33,462 bases of DNA, taken from NCBI GenBank assembly GCA_025356435.1, contig JANXSY010000024.1, forward strand, positions 1 to 33,462, read 5' to 3'. The stretch comes from Isosphaeraceae bacterium (lineage in GTDB: Bacteria > Planctomycetota > Planctomycetia > Isosphaerales > Isosphaeraceae). The notes under the pieces were generated by a model. That model did no database searches and was not told where the DNA came from. It saw only the letters and a program-made list of their open reading frames with translations. Below are positions 7,478 through 15,037 of this stretch, in pieces; the first letter of the stretch is position 1, and the number at the start of each line of letters is the position of its first letter. The translations under genes and the position numbers were made by a program.

Positions 7478-10090
7478 ATGAATGAACCTTCATCAACTCC
7501 GATGATGACCCAGTATCGCGAGCTGAAGGCCCGCGATCCCGAGGCGCTGTTACTGTTCCGGATGGGCGACTTCTACGAGATGTTCGGCGAGGACGCCGAG
7601 CGTGCGAGTCGCCTGCTGGGCCTAACCCTCACGAGTCGCGACAAGGGGCCGAATGCGGTCCCGATGGCTGGATTTCCCCATCCTGCGCTCGAGAGCTATC
7701 TCGCGAAGCTCGTGCAGTCTGGCCAGAGGGCGGCCGTCTGCGAGCAAGTCGAGGATGCGAAGTTTGCCAAGGGGCTTGTCAAACGCGAGATCATCCGGGT
7801 CGTTACCCCCGGCACGCTCACCGACGACAATCTGCTCGATCCCCGGTCCTCCAACTACCTCGCCGCAATCGTCGAGGTCAAGGGTAAGCTCGGCCTGGCC
7901 TGGGTCGAGCTCTCAACCGGCCGGTTCTCGCTGACTGGCGTATCGCGGATCGAGCTCAACGACGAGCTGGCACGGCTCACCCCGGCTGAAGTGATTATCT
8001 CCGAAGTGGCCAGTGAGGCCCCCTGGTGTAAGGGCCTGCGCAGTCAGTCGGCTGTGCCGATCACGTCACGCCACTCCTGGGATTTTCAACCCGAGCAGGC
8101 CAGGCAAGCCCTCTTCGATCACTTCCGGGTGACGACGCTGGGAGGATTCGGTATCGACGATGAGGCCCCCGAAGTCCAGGCGGCCGGGGCCTTGATCGCC
8201 TACCTGAAGGAAACCCAGAAGTCGGCCCTGGGCCATCTCACGCGGCTCACACCGTATCGACGCGCGGGGACGCTCGCGATCGACGAGATGACCCGGCGGA
8301 GCCTCGAACTCACCCGTACCCTCAGGGACGGCCGCCGGGAAGGATCACTCCTCCAGGTGATCGACCGGACGTGCACGCCGATGGGGGCTCGGCTCCTCTC
8401 CGAATGGCTCACGGCCCCGCTTACCGAGGCCGGTCCGATCCACGAACGTCACGACGCCGTCGGCGAGTTGGCGGGCGATGGATCGCTCCGCGCCGATCTC
8501 CGACAGGCGCTCGACGAGGCTCACGATCTCGAACGGCTGTCCGCACGGGTCGGGACGGGCCGAGTCACCCCGCGCGATCTCGTCGCGTTGTCCCGAACGC
8601 TCGCTCTCCTGCCCCGGATCAAAGCGCGTTTGACGGCGAGGAAAGCCAAACGCCTGGCCGATCTGGAATCGATGCTGGAACTCTGCCCTGATGTCCGCAC
8701 TGCGATTGAAGCGGCACTCGTGCCAGAGCCGCCGCTCACGCTCAAAGAAGGTGGGCTGATCCGCGAGGGCTACCACCCCGATCTCGACGAGCTTCGCGAG
8801 ATCGCCCGGGGCGGCAAAACCTGGATCGCGCGGTTCCAGGCTGAGCAGGTCAGGCGCACCGGGATTAACGGCCTCAAGGTCGGGTTTAATAAGGTCTTCG
8901 GGTATTACATCGAGATCACCCACTCGCAGGGGTCGAAGGTGCCGGCGGATTACATCCGCAAGCAGACGGTCAAGAACGCCGAGCGTTATATCACGCCCGA
9001 GTTGAAGGAATATGAAGACAAGGTTCTTCGCGCCGAGGACCGGGCCTGCGAACTCGAATACCAGTTGTTCACGACCCTGCGCGACCGGGTCTCGGCCGAC
9101 GCCCCCCGCCTGATCCAGGCCGGGTCGGTGCTGGCGGAGGTCGACGTCCTGGCCGGTCTCGCCGAACTCGCAACGAAACAGGGTTACTGCCGACCAGAGA
9201 TGGTGCCCGAGCCGGTGCTGGAGATCGAACAAGGTCGGCATCCCGTCCTCGACGCCCTCATGTCGCCTGGCGCGTTCGTGCCAAACGACGTTCATCTCGG
9301 ACCCGACTCGGCGCTCTTGCTTTTGATCACCGGCCCAAACATGGCGGGGAAGAGCACATATATCCGCCAGGTGGCCTTGGCTGTCGTTCTGGCCCAGATG
9401 GGGAGCTTCGTTCCCGCCAAACGGGCGCGGATTGGTGTCGTCGACCGGCTGTTTGCCCGCGTCGGCGCGGCGGATGAGTTAGGCCGGGGCCAAAGCACAT
9501 TCATGGTCGAGATGACAGAGACCGCGAATATCCTCAACAACGCCACCGGGAAAAGCCTCGTCATCCTCGACGAGATCGGCCGGGGCACGAGCACGTTCGA
9601 CGGGGTTTCACTCGCCTGGGCGATCACCGAGCACCTGCACGATCACGTCGTCTGCCGGACCCTCTTTGCCACGCACTATCATGAGCTGGTCGAGTTGGAG
9701 AAGACAAAGCCTCGGCTCCACAATGCGAACGTCGCCGTCAAGGAAGACGGGGGAGAGGTGGTATTTCTCCATCGGATCGTCCCGGGAGGGGCCGACCAGA
9801 GCTACGGTATCCATGTCGCCCGATTGGCCGGGCTGCCCCGCTCCATTCTCGACCGAGCGCGAGCGATCCTGGCTTTTCTCGAGAAGCAGCACCGCCCGGA
9901 GTCTGGCGCGAGTCCCTCGGCGTCCTCGGCGGCGATGCCTCGCGCCAAGACGGCTCGGGCCTTGCAGTCGAGCCTCTTCGCCTCTTTGCCCGAGCCCTTA
10001 CTCATGGAGTTACGCCGGGTCGAAACGGAATCGCTCTCAACGGAGACGGCCCTCGATCTGGTTCGTAGGCTCAAAGAATTGGCGGGCTGA
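7478..10090 (+). CDS. mutS: DNA mismatch repair protein MutS
   Basis: An 870-residue MutS1 that recognises mismatches and small loops and recruits MutL. The mismatch-reading Phe-x-Glu is Phe32/Glu34 in MGDFYEMFGEDA. The ATPase has Walker A GPNMAGKST (from Gly619), Walker B LVILDEIGRGTST and the ATHYHEL segment. The length and the C-terminal extension ending in DLVRRLKELAG fit the MutS1 family. There is no strong Shine-Dalgarno before the ATG at 7478, but MTQYRELKA follows within ten residues, as expected for the family start. No mutL is nearby. It stands alone between two hairpin-bounded or spaced units. Confidence 0.96.
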   Translation: MNEPSSTPMMTQYRELKARDPEALLLFRMGDFYEMFGEDAERASRLLGLTLTSRDKGPNAVPMAGFPHPALESYLAKLVQSGQRAAVCEQVEDAKFAKGLVKREIIRVVTPGTLTDDNLLDPRSSNYLAAIVEVKGKLGLAWVELSTGRFSLTGVSRIELNDELARLTPAEVIISEVASEAPWCKGLRSQSAVPITSRHSWDFQPEQARQALFDHFRVTTLGGFGIDDEAPEVQAAGALIAYLKETQKSALGHLTRLTPYRRAGTLAIDEMTRRSLELTRTLRDGRREGSLLQVIDRTCTPMGARLLSEWLTAPLTEAGPIHERHDAVGELAGDGSLRADLRQALDEAHDLERLSARVGTGRVTPRDLVALSRTLALLPRIKARLTARKAKRLADLESMLELCPDVRTAIEAALVPEPPLTLKEGGLIREGYHPDLDELREIARGGKTWIARFQAEQVRRTGINGLKVGFNKVFGYYIEITHSQGSKVPADYIRKQTVKNAERYITPELKEYEDKVLRAEDRACELEYQLFTTLRDRVSADAPRLIQAGSVLAEVDVLAGLAELATKQGYCRPEMVPEPVLEIEQGRHPVLDALMSPGAFVPNDVHLGPDSALLLLITGPNMAGKSTYIRQVALAVVLAQMGSFVPAKRARIGVVDRLFARVGAADELGRGQSTFMVEMTETANILNNATGKSLVILDEIGRGTSTFDGVSLAWAITEHLHDHVVCRTLFATHYHELVELEKTKPRLHNANVAVKEDGGEVVFLHRIVPGGADQSYGIHVARLAGLPRSILDRARAILAFLEKQHRPESGASPSASSAAMPRAKTARALQSSLFASLPEPLLMELRRVETESLSTETALDLVRRLKELAG

Positions 10091-10232
10091 AACTTGGCGA
10101 TCTGAAAGGGATGGGATGACTGGCGCAAAGTGGGCTGGCCCCCTTCCGACATCTCTAGTAGGATTTGACGAATAGTGGGCCTGAGTGATCTCCGAAGGGA
10201 TCAAGGCCGTTTCATCCGTCAGGGAGGACGGG

Positions 10233-11312
10233 ATGAGGGCACTGGCGCTAATTGAGGCGACGGACCACGTATGCGGGCGCTATCGCCTTCTTGCGTTCGC
10301 AACTGCGCTCGCGGAGGCCGGCTGGTCGCTTACGGTTGAAGGACTGGAGCAGGGGGCCATCGGACGCCTCCGTCAACTCCATCGCGCCCGCGATTACGAC
10401 ACTGTCGTCCTGCAAAGGAAGCTCCTTCCTGCCTGGCAAGTCGTGATATTGAGGCGTCAATCGCGTCGGCTCCTCTTCGACTTCGACGACGCCGTCCTCT
10501 ATCGCGATTCCAACGACCCGCGCGGACCACGCTCGACCCGACGCGAGTCTCGTTTCTCCCGTTTGATGCAGTGCGTGGACGGCGTTATCGCCGGCAATGA
10601 CTACCTTGCCGACCTTGCCCTTCAACACGGTGCTCGCTCGGGCGATGTCCGTGTCATACCCACCTGCATTCAAATCGACAAATACAAATTCGACGAAGCA
10701 AGGCGTCCTCGCGAGCTTTTTGATCTGACTTGGATCGGGTCTTCTAGCACATTACGAGGGCTTGAATCCCAGCGGGCGATCTGGGAGCGGGTTGGCCGCG
10801 AGATACCCGGTTCTCGACTTCGTCTGATCTGCGACCGATTTCCTCGGTTCGAACATCTGGAAGTTCTGCCGGTCGTGTGGAACGAAACGACCGAGGTGGA
10901 CGAGTTGGCCAAGGCTGACGTCGGCGTGAGTTGGATTCCCGACGGGCTCTGGTCGCGGGGTAAGTGCGGCCTTAAGGTCTTGCAATATCAGGCGGCCGGC
11001 CTGCCGGTGGTCGCGAATCCAGTCGGCGTGCATCCAAAAATGATCCAACACGGCGAAACCGGCTTTCTTGCGACGACCGCCGATGACTGGATTGAGGCTT
11101 TACGCACACTCCACGACTCGCCTGATGCGCGGTCGACGATGGGGAATGCAGCCCGGCGATCGGTTGAGCGACATTACTCGATTAAAGCCTGGGCGCCGAC
11201 ATTTCTCGGAAGCCTCGCGGGCCATGCCCAGCCGCCCGCGCCTAAGTCCTGTCGATCGACGCCGGTACTGTCCGGGCGGTCACCGACGGAACCAGCCACC
11301 GGGATGCACTGA
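10233..11312 (+). CDS. Glycosyltransferase family 4-like protein
   Basis: A 359-residue GT-B glycosyltransferase. The start ATG at 10233 has AGGGAGG five bases upstream and begins MRALALIEATDHVCGRYR. An earlier in-frame start at 10185 lacks such a site. Family features include VVLQRKLLP, the acidic LLFDFDDAVLY segment, and the nucleotide-binding region KCGLKVLQYQAAGLPVVANPVG followed by a His-Gly-Glu-Thr-Gly-Phe turn. The stop overlaps the start of the next gene (TGATG), which encodes a tandem sugar-kinase-like protein, so the two are translationally coupled. A role in building a lipopolysaccharide-core-like or other envelope glycan is inferred. Confidence 0.85.
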   Translation: MRALALIEATDHVCGRYRLLAFATALAEAGWSLTVEGLEQGAIGRLRQLHRARDYDTVVLQRKLLPAWQVVILRRQSRRLLFDFDDAVLYRDSNDPRGPRSTRRESRFSRLMQCVDGVIAGNDYLADLALQHGARSGDVRVIPTCIQIDKYKFDEARRPRELFDLTWIGSSSTLRGLESQRAIWERVGREIPGSRLRLICDRFPRFEHLEVLPVVWNETTEVDELAKADVGVSWIPDGLWSRGKCGLKVLQYQAAGLPVVANPVGVHPKMIQHGETGFLATTADDWIEALRTLHDSPDARSTMGNAARRSVERHYSIKAWAPTFLGSLAGHAQPPAPKSCRSTPVLSGRSPTEPATGMH

Positions 11313-13081
11313 TGGACCGTTCCCACACAAAAGAACCTGAATTCCTCAGCCCGATGCCGAAGCAGCCCCGTCTCTTCGAGCCTCCCGGCTGGCAGTGGTC
11401 CCGCGCTGGAGATACGGGTTGGTGGGTCCGCCCTGACTGGCGTGAGGTCCTCCTCAGCGAGCAGGGCTTGAAGCTTGCCGAGTGGAAGCGCCTCGGCTGG
11501 CTGAAGGTGGTCAAGACCGGTCCGCACCGGGCCGTCTATCGGGTCGATCTGGCCGAAGGTTCGATCTACGTCAAGCACTTCCTGGTTCCTGACGTGCGAG
11601 CGATGGCCCGGCAGTGGTTCCGACGAGGTAAGGGGCGTAATGAGGGACGACGAGCCGTTAAACTCGCTGCCATCGGCGTCGACACAATCGACCCGATCGC
11701 CCTTGGTGAGCAGCGGAAGCACTCGTTCCTCTTCGAGAATTACCTGATTACTCAGGCGATCCCCGAGACCGTCCCCCTCGACGAATTCGTTGAGCGCAGG
11801 CTCCCCCTGATGGCGGACCGACGCCAGTCGAAGGTCCGTCAGTCGCTCGCGGTCGCGATGGCCGAACTCACCGCGCACCTTCACGACGCCGGCTTTGTCC
11901 ATCAAGACTTCCACCCAGGCAACCTGCTCGTGCGGTTCGATGCCGACGACCGGCCGCATCTCTCGCTGATCGACCTCGATGCCCTGCGGATGATGCGACG
12001 TCTGAGCTGGAGGGCCGCCCGCAAGAACCTCGCTCTCCTGAACCACTACTTTTGGCTCCGATGCAGCCGGGCCGATCGTTATCGGTTCCTCCGAACCTAT
12101 CTCGAGGCGCGGAAGGCTGACCCACAGAGGACGCGATGGTTCGCCTCGACGATCGAAGCGTCGACCCGACGGTGGGCAGAACGACTCTGGCGGCGTTGGG
12201 GCAAGCGGTGTTGCGGTAACAATAAATACTTCAAGACATTCCACACCAAGCAAGCGTGGGCGATCGCCTCGCGGGACCTCGATCGAGGAATTGCCAAGCT
12301 CGCCCTTTCAGACCCGATGCGACTGCTGAACCTTCCCGACACGGTGATCCTCAAGGAGTCACGCACGACCACCGTCGCCGAAGTGACGATGCCCGTGCGG
12401 GACGTGCCGACGCGGGTTATCTTCAAGCGATTCAAGTCCAAGAAGCCGCTCGAATGGCTCCTGAACCTGGTCAGGCCGACCCGTGCCTGGCGAGCCTGGC
12501 AGGCGGCCCAGCACCTGGTGAGCCGAGGAATTCCGACGCCCCAGAACCTCGCGATCATCGAGCGAACGACCTCGCTGATCCCGATTCCGCTCGAAACCTT
12601 TCTCATCACGATCAAGGCCGAGCCCGCCCAGACCCTGAGCGAATACTCTCTGGAGACGATGCAGACGCTCTCCCCCGAAGAGCGTCGTCGCGCGATCCGC
12701 TCAATCACGAGGGGGTTGGCCCGCCTCCTTCGTGTCTTGCACGAGCGGTCGATCTCAGATCGGGATCTGAAAGCCGCCAACATCATGGTCCAGGGCGACC
12801 CGACCGTCGACGAGGCCGAACTCAGCCTGATCGACCTCGTCGGCGTCCAACTCTGCCATCCAATTCCGCGTCATCGCCGCCTTCAGAATCTGGCCCGACT
12901 GCAACTGAGCCTCGAAGCGGTTCCCGGTCGCACGCGGACCGACTCCCTTCGATTCCTCCGGGTCTACCTCGCGTGGGGCCTATCGCCGCACAACGATTGG
13001 AAGGCTTTTTGGCGGGCGACTTCCCGCGTTTGCGATAGAAAACGTGAACGGAACCGACATCGAGGACGCATCCTCTCCTGA
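11312..13081 (+). CDS. Tandem InaA/WaaP-type lipopolysaccharide kinase-like protein
   Basis: A 589-residue protein with two consecutive protein-kinase-fold domains of the InaA/WaaP/Kdo-kinase type. The first has Lys88 (IYVKHFL), the catalytic loop HQDFHPGN (197-204) and metal-binding Asp221 (LIDLDAL). The second has Lys372 (VIFKRFK), the loop SDRDLKAAN (482-490) and Asp508 (LIDLVGV). Both keep the Lys/Asp/Asn/Asp set, so both could be active. WaaP-family enzymes phosphorylate heptose or Kdo of lipid A core on the cytoplasmic side. Coupling to a GT4 gene by a one-base overlap supports an envelope-glycan substrate, but the substrate is not shown. An atypical protein kinase is the alternative. 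Confidence 0.82.
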   Translation: MDRSHTKEPEFLSPMPKQPRLFEPPGWQWSRAGDTGWWVRPDWREVLLSEQGLKLAEWKRLGWLKVVKTGPHRAVYRVDLAEGSIYVKHFLVPDVRAMARQWFRRGKGRNEGRRAVKLAAIGVDTIDPIALGEQRKHSFLFENYLITQAIPETVPLDEFVERRLPLMADRRQSKVRQSLAVAMAELTAHLHDAGFVHQDFHPGNLLVRFDADDRPHLSLIDLDALRMMRRLSWRAARKNLALLNHYFWLRCSRADRYRFLRTYLEARKADPQRTRWFASTIEASTRRWAERLWRRWGKRCCGNNKYFKTFHTKQAWAIASRDLDRGIAKLALSDPMRLLNLPDTVILKESRTTTVAEVTMPVRDVPTRVIFKRFKSKKPLEWLLNLVRPTRAWRAWQAAQHLVSRGIPTPQNLAIIERTTSLIPIPLETFLITIKAEPAQTLSEYSLETMQTLSPEERRRAIRSITRGLARLLRVLHERSISDRDLKAANIMVQGDPTVDEAELSLIDLVGVQLCHPIPRHRRLQNLARLQLSLEAVPGRTRTDSLRFLRVYLAWGLSPHNDWKAFWRATSRVCDRKRERNRHRGRILS

Positions 13082-13113
13082 ATATCGTGTCGGTTCGACG
13101 ACCTGAGGCTGCG

Positions 13114-14049
13114 ATGAATCCGACACGCCTTATCCTCGTCATCGTCGCGGGCCTCCTCCTTGTCGCCCAAGGCTGCGCGACAATCGGAGATCGAGGACAG
13201 CCGCTGGTACCGACCCAATATCAGACCCGGTCGGGACCGTACGTCGTCTTCACAAATTACCCCCTGCCGACCGACGAAGGCGTCGTCAAGCAACTTGCCT
13301 CGCTTCGCGCAGAAGTCGAGGAAACTCTCGGCATCCACGTTGATGCGGGAGATCATCCGATCGAGGTCTATATCCTCTCGGATCGCAAGACTTTTGAGCA
13401 TTTCCTGACGTTTTACTATCCAGAATTGCCGCAGCGTCGGGCTTTCTTCATCGCGCAGGCCGACCGGCGAGTCGTCTACACGTTTAAGGGAGATAGGCTC
13501 GAAGAGGACATCCGCCACGAGGCGACCCATGCCCTCTTGAATCTCGCGATCGGTGAGGTTCCCCTCTGGCTCGACGAAGGACTCGCCGAATACTTCGAGG
13601 TCACCGCCCCTGCAGGCCTCAATCGCGAGCACCTAGCCCGCCTGCCTCAAGACGTCCACGATGGTTGGGCCCCAGACCTCGAACGTCTCGAATCCCTCAA
13701 GAACGTCCGCCAGATGACTCCTCGCGACTACCGAGAGTCATGGGCTTGGGTCCACTTCATGCTCGACCCCAACAGCCAATCTCGATCGGCACTCCTCGCA
13801 TATCTCGGCGATCTCAAAAAGAAGACTGACGGCAAGCCGCTCTCAACGCGACTGTCGATGCCGGCGAAGCAGGCCGCGACGTCGCTCACCTCTCATATCG
13901 ATAGAATCCGCAAGGCCGAGCCTGCTGAGGTCGCGAGTTCGCCGCCGACAGTGAGGCTCCAGGACGAATCGATTGAGATCGAGCTGATCACGTCCAATCC
14001 CAAGAAGCGAGGCTTCTTGACTCGCCTGTTCGGCCGTTTTCTGCCTTGA
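13114..14049 (+). CDS. Putative HExxH metallopeptidase lipoprotein (DUF1570-like)
   Basis: A 311-residue exported protein. The start MNPTRLILVIVAGLLLVAQGC gives a lipoprotein signal with a plausible lipobox (Ala-Gln-Gly-Cys), and the ATG at 13114 has a GAGG upstream. An earlier start at 13087 would add nine residues before the signal peptide and is disfavoured. The middle carries a gluzincin-like zinc site: His135-Glu-Ala-Thr-His139 and, 15 residues later, WLDEGLAEYFE with Glu155 as the likely third ligand. This arrangement recalls DUF1570/peptidase MA-like proteins common in planctomycetes. The C-terminal part is charged and without recognisable motifs. It follows the kinase gene by 32 bases and may be cotranscribed. 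The substrate is unknown. Confidence 0.75.
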   Translation: MNPTRLILVIVAGLLLVAQGCATIGDRGQPLVPTQYQTRSGPYVVFTNYPLPTDEGVVKQLASLRAEVEETLGIHVDAGDHPIEVYILSDRKTFEHFLTFYYPELPQRRAFFIAQADRRVVYTFKGDRLEEDIRHEATHALLNLAIGEVPLWLDEGLAEYFEVTAPAGLNREHLARLPQDVHDGWAPDLERLESLKNVRQMTPRDYRESWAWVHFMLDPNSQSRSALLAYLGDLKKKTDGKPLSTRLSMPAKQAATSLTSHIDRIRKAEPAEVASSPPTVRLQDESIEIELITSNPKKRGFLTRLFGRFLP

Positions 14050-14061
14050 GAGAATGCAACA

Positions 14062-14098
14062 ACCGACGTCAAGCGGGTGTTGCCCACTTGGCGTCGGT
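14062..14098. terminator. Long bidirectional hairpin
   Basis: ACCGACGTCAAG pairs with CTTGGCGTCGGT over 12 positions, including one G-T pair. The helix then continues after one mismatch with GGG/CCC around the loop TGTTG. It lies between convergent genes, 12 bases from one stop and 28 from the other, so it probably ends transcription from both sides. Confidence 0.7.
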
Positions 14099-14126
14099 CG
14101 TTAGATTCGGATGCGAGCGAACCGGT

Positions 14127-14501
14127 TCAGACGAGGTCCTTAAGGGCCTTGAGCGGAACGGCCTTGATGACGTTGCGGGCCGGCTTGGCCTTGACCGTCA
14201 TCGGCTCCTTGGTGAACGGGTTGATGCCGGGCTTGGCCTTGGTCGCCGGCTTGCGGACGACCTTCAGCTTGAGCAGGCCGGGGATCTGGAAGAGGCCGGG
14301 GCCTTTCTTGCCAAGTTCCTTGCCGATCAGGTCGCCCATCGCCTCGAAGACGGCGGCGACATCCTTCTTGCTCAGCGAGGTCTTCTCCGAGATCGCGGCG
14401 AAGATGTCGGCCTTCGTGGCGGCCTTGGGACGCGTGGCCGACTTTTCGGCAGGGGCGGCAGCCTTCGTTTCGGCGGCCTTCGGTGCGGCTTTTTTGGCCA
14501 T
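14127..14501 (-). CDS. HU-family DNA-binding protein with basic N-terminal tail
   Basis: A 124-residue nucleoid protein. The first 27 or so residues are an Ala/Lys/Pro-rich tail (MAKKAAPKAAETKAAAPAEK) resembling histone H1-like tails. The HU/IHF core follows: TKADIFAAISEKTSLSKKDV, a dimerisation helix, GLFQIPGLLKLKVV, and the DNA-binding arm with INPFTKEPMTVKAKPARNVIK, the family's Asn-Pro-x-Thr/Lys signature. AGGAGG lies upstream of the ATG at 14501. It would bind and bend DNA nonspecifically, with the tail adding contacts. HU proteins with extended tails are known in planctomycetes and some other phyla. It faces the lipoprotein gene across a strong hairpin. Confidence 0.92.
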   Translation of the reverse strand: MAKKAAPKAAETKAAAPAEKSATRPKAATKADIFAAISEKTSLSKKDVAAVFEAMGDLIGKELGKKGPGLFQIPGLLKLKVVRKPATKAKPGINPFTKEPMTVKAKPARNVIKAVPLKALKDLV

Positions 14502-14728
14502 GGTTCGGTTGCCCTCCTGTGCTGTTCAGGGTCGCTTCCAGCTGAGAGCTTTACGGCCCGGACCTCCCCGATGGAGTCGAGCACCATAGCCCCTGCGGTT
14601 CGTTTTCGACCCTCGCGACGAAAACATACAGGAAAAATCAGGGTTTGTGAGCCTTCTACCCATTTTTTCCCCTTTTTTTTGGCTCTGGACCCTATTTTCT
14701 CCTTTAGGACCCCCGGAAAAGCCCAAAA

Positions 14729-14986
14729 TCAGGTCGTGGCCCTCTCGTACGTGCGGGCATCGAAGCCCATCAGGAATCGGCCCGTCGCCGAAATCATTGA
14801 CACTGAGACTCCCGCCCCGGCAAACGCCTCTGCGCTGCGGAGGGCCTGGTTATAGTCGTTGAACGCCCGATGAATGTGGTAAGACCCATCGCTGATCCGA
14901 AGGAGCAACGTCGGGCTCGACGATGTCAGACGTCGCAGGATTACCCCAGGATTTGACACGGCTCTTCCCTCCAGATTGATCGCCAT
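14729..14986 (-). CDS. Small conserved-looking hypothetical protein
   Basis: An 85-residue frame starting MAINLEGRAVSNPGVILRR at the ATG at 14986, with AGAGG just upstream. A TTG at 15001 would add five residues. The composition looks like a real folded protein, with alternating hydrophobic strands (TLLLRISDGSYHIH), a helix (NQALRSAEAFAGAG) and a strand (VSVSMISATGRFLMGFDA). No signal peptide, membrane segment or known motif is visible. It follows gamma-glutamyltransferase on the same strand after 51 bases and could be cotranscribed with it. I do not recognise the family. Confidence 0.5.
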   Translation of the reverse strand: MAINLEGRAVSNPGVILRRLTSSSPTLLLRISDGSYHIHRAFNDYNQALRSAEAFAGAGVSVSMISATGRFLMGFDARTYERATT

Positions 14987-15037
14987 CGGCCTCTTGACCA
15001 AAGCCTAGGCCGCGTCCAGAGGATCGACCGAGAGAAT

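Noticed and set aside
12256..13038. 260-codon alternative frame within the tandem kinase gene
   Set aside because: It overlaps the second kinase domain on the same strand and has a Pro/Arg-rich, low-complexity translation.
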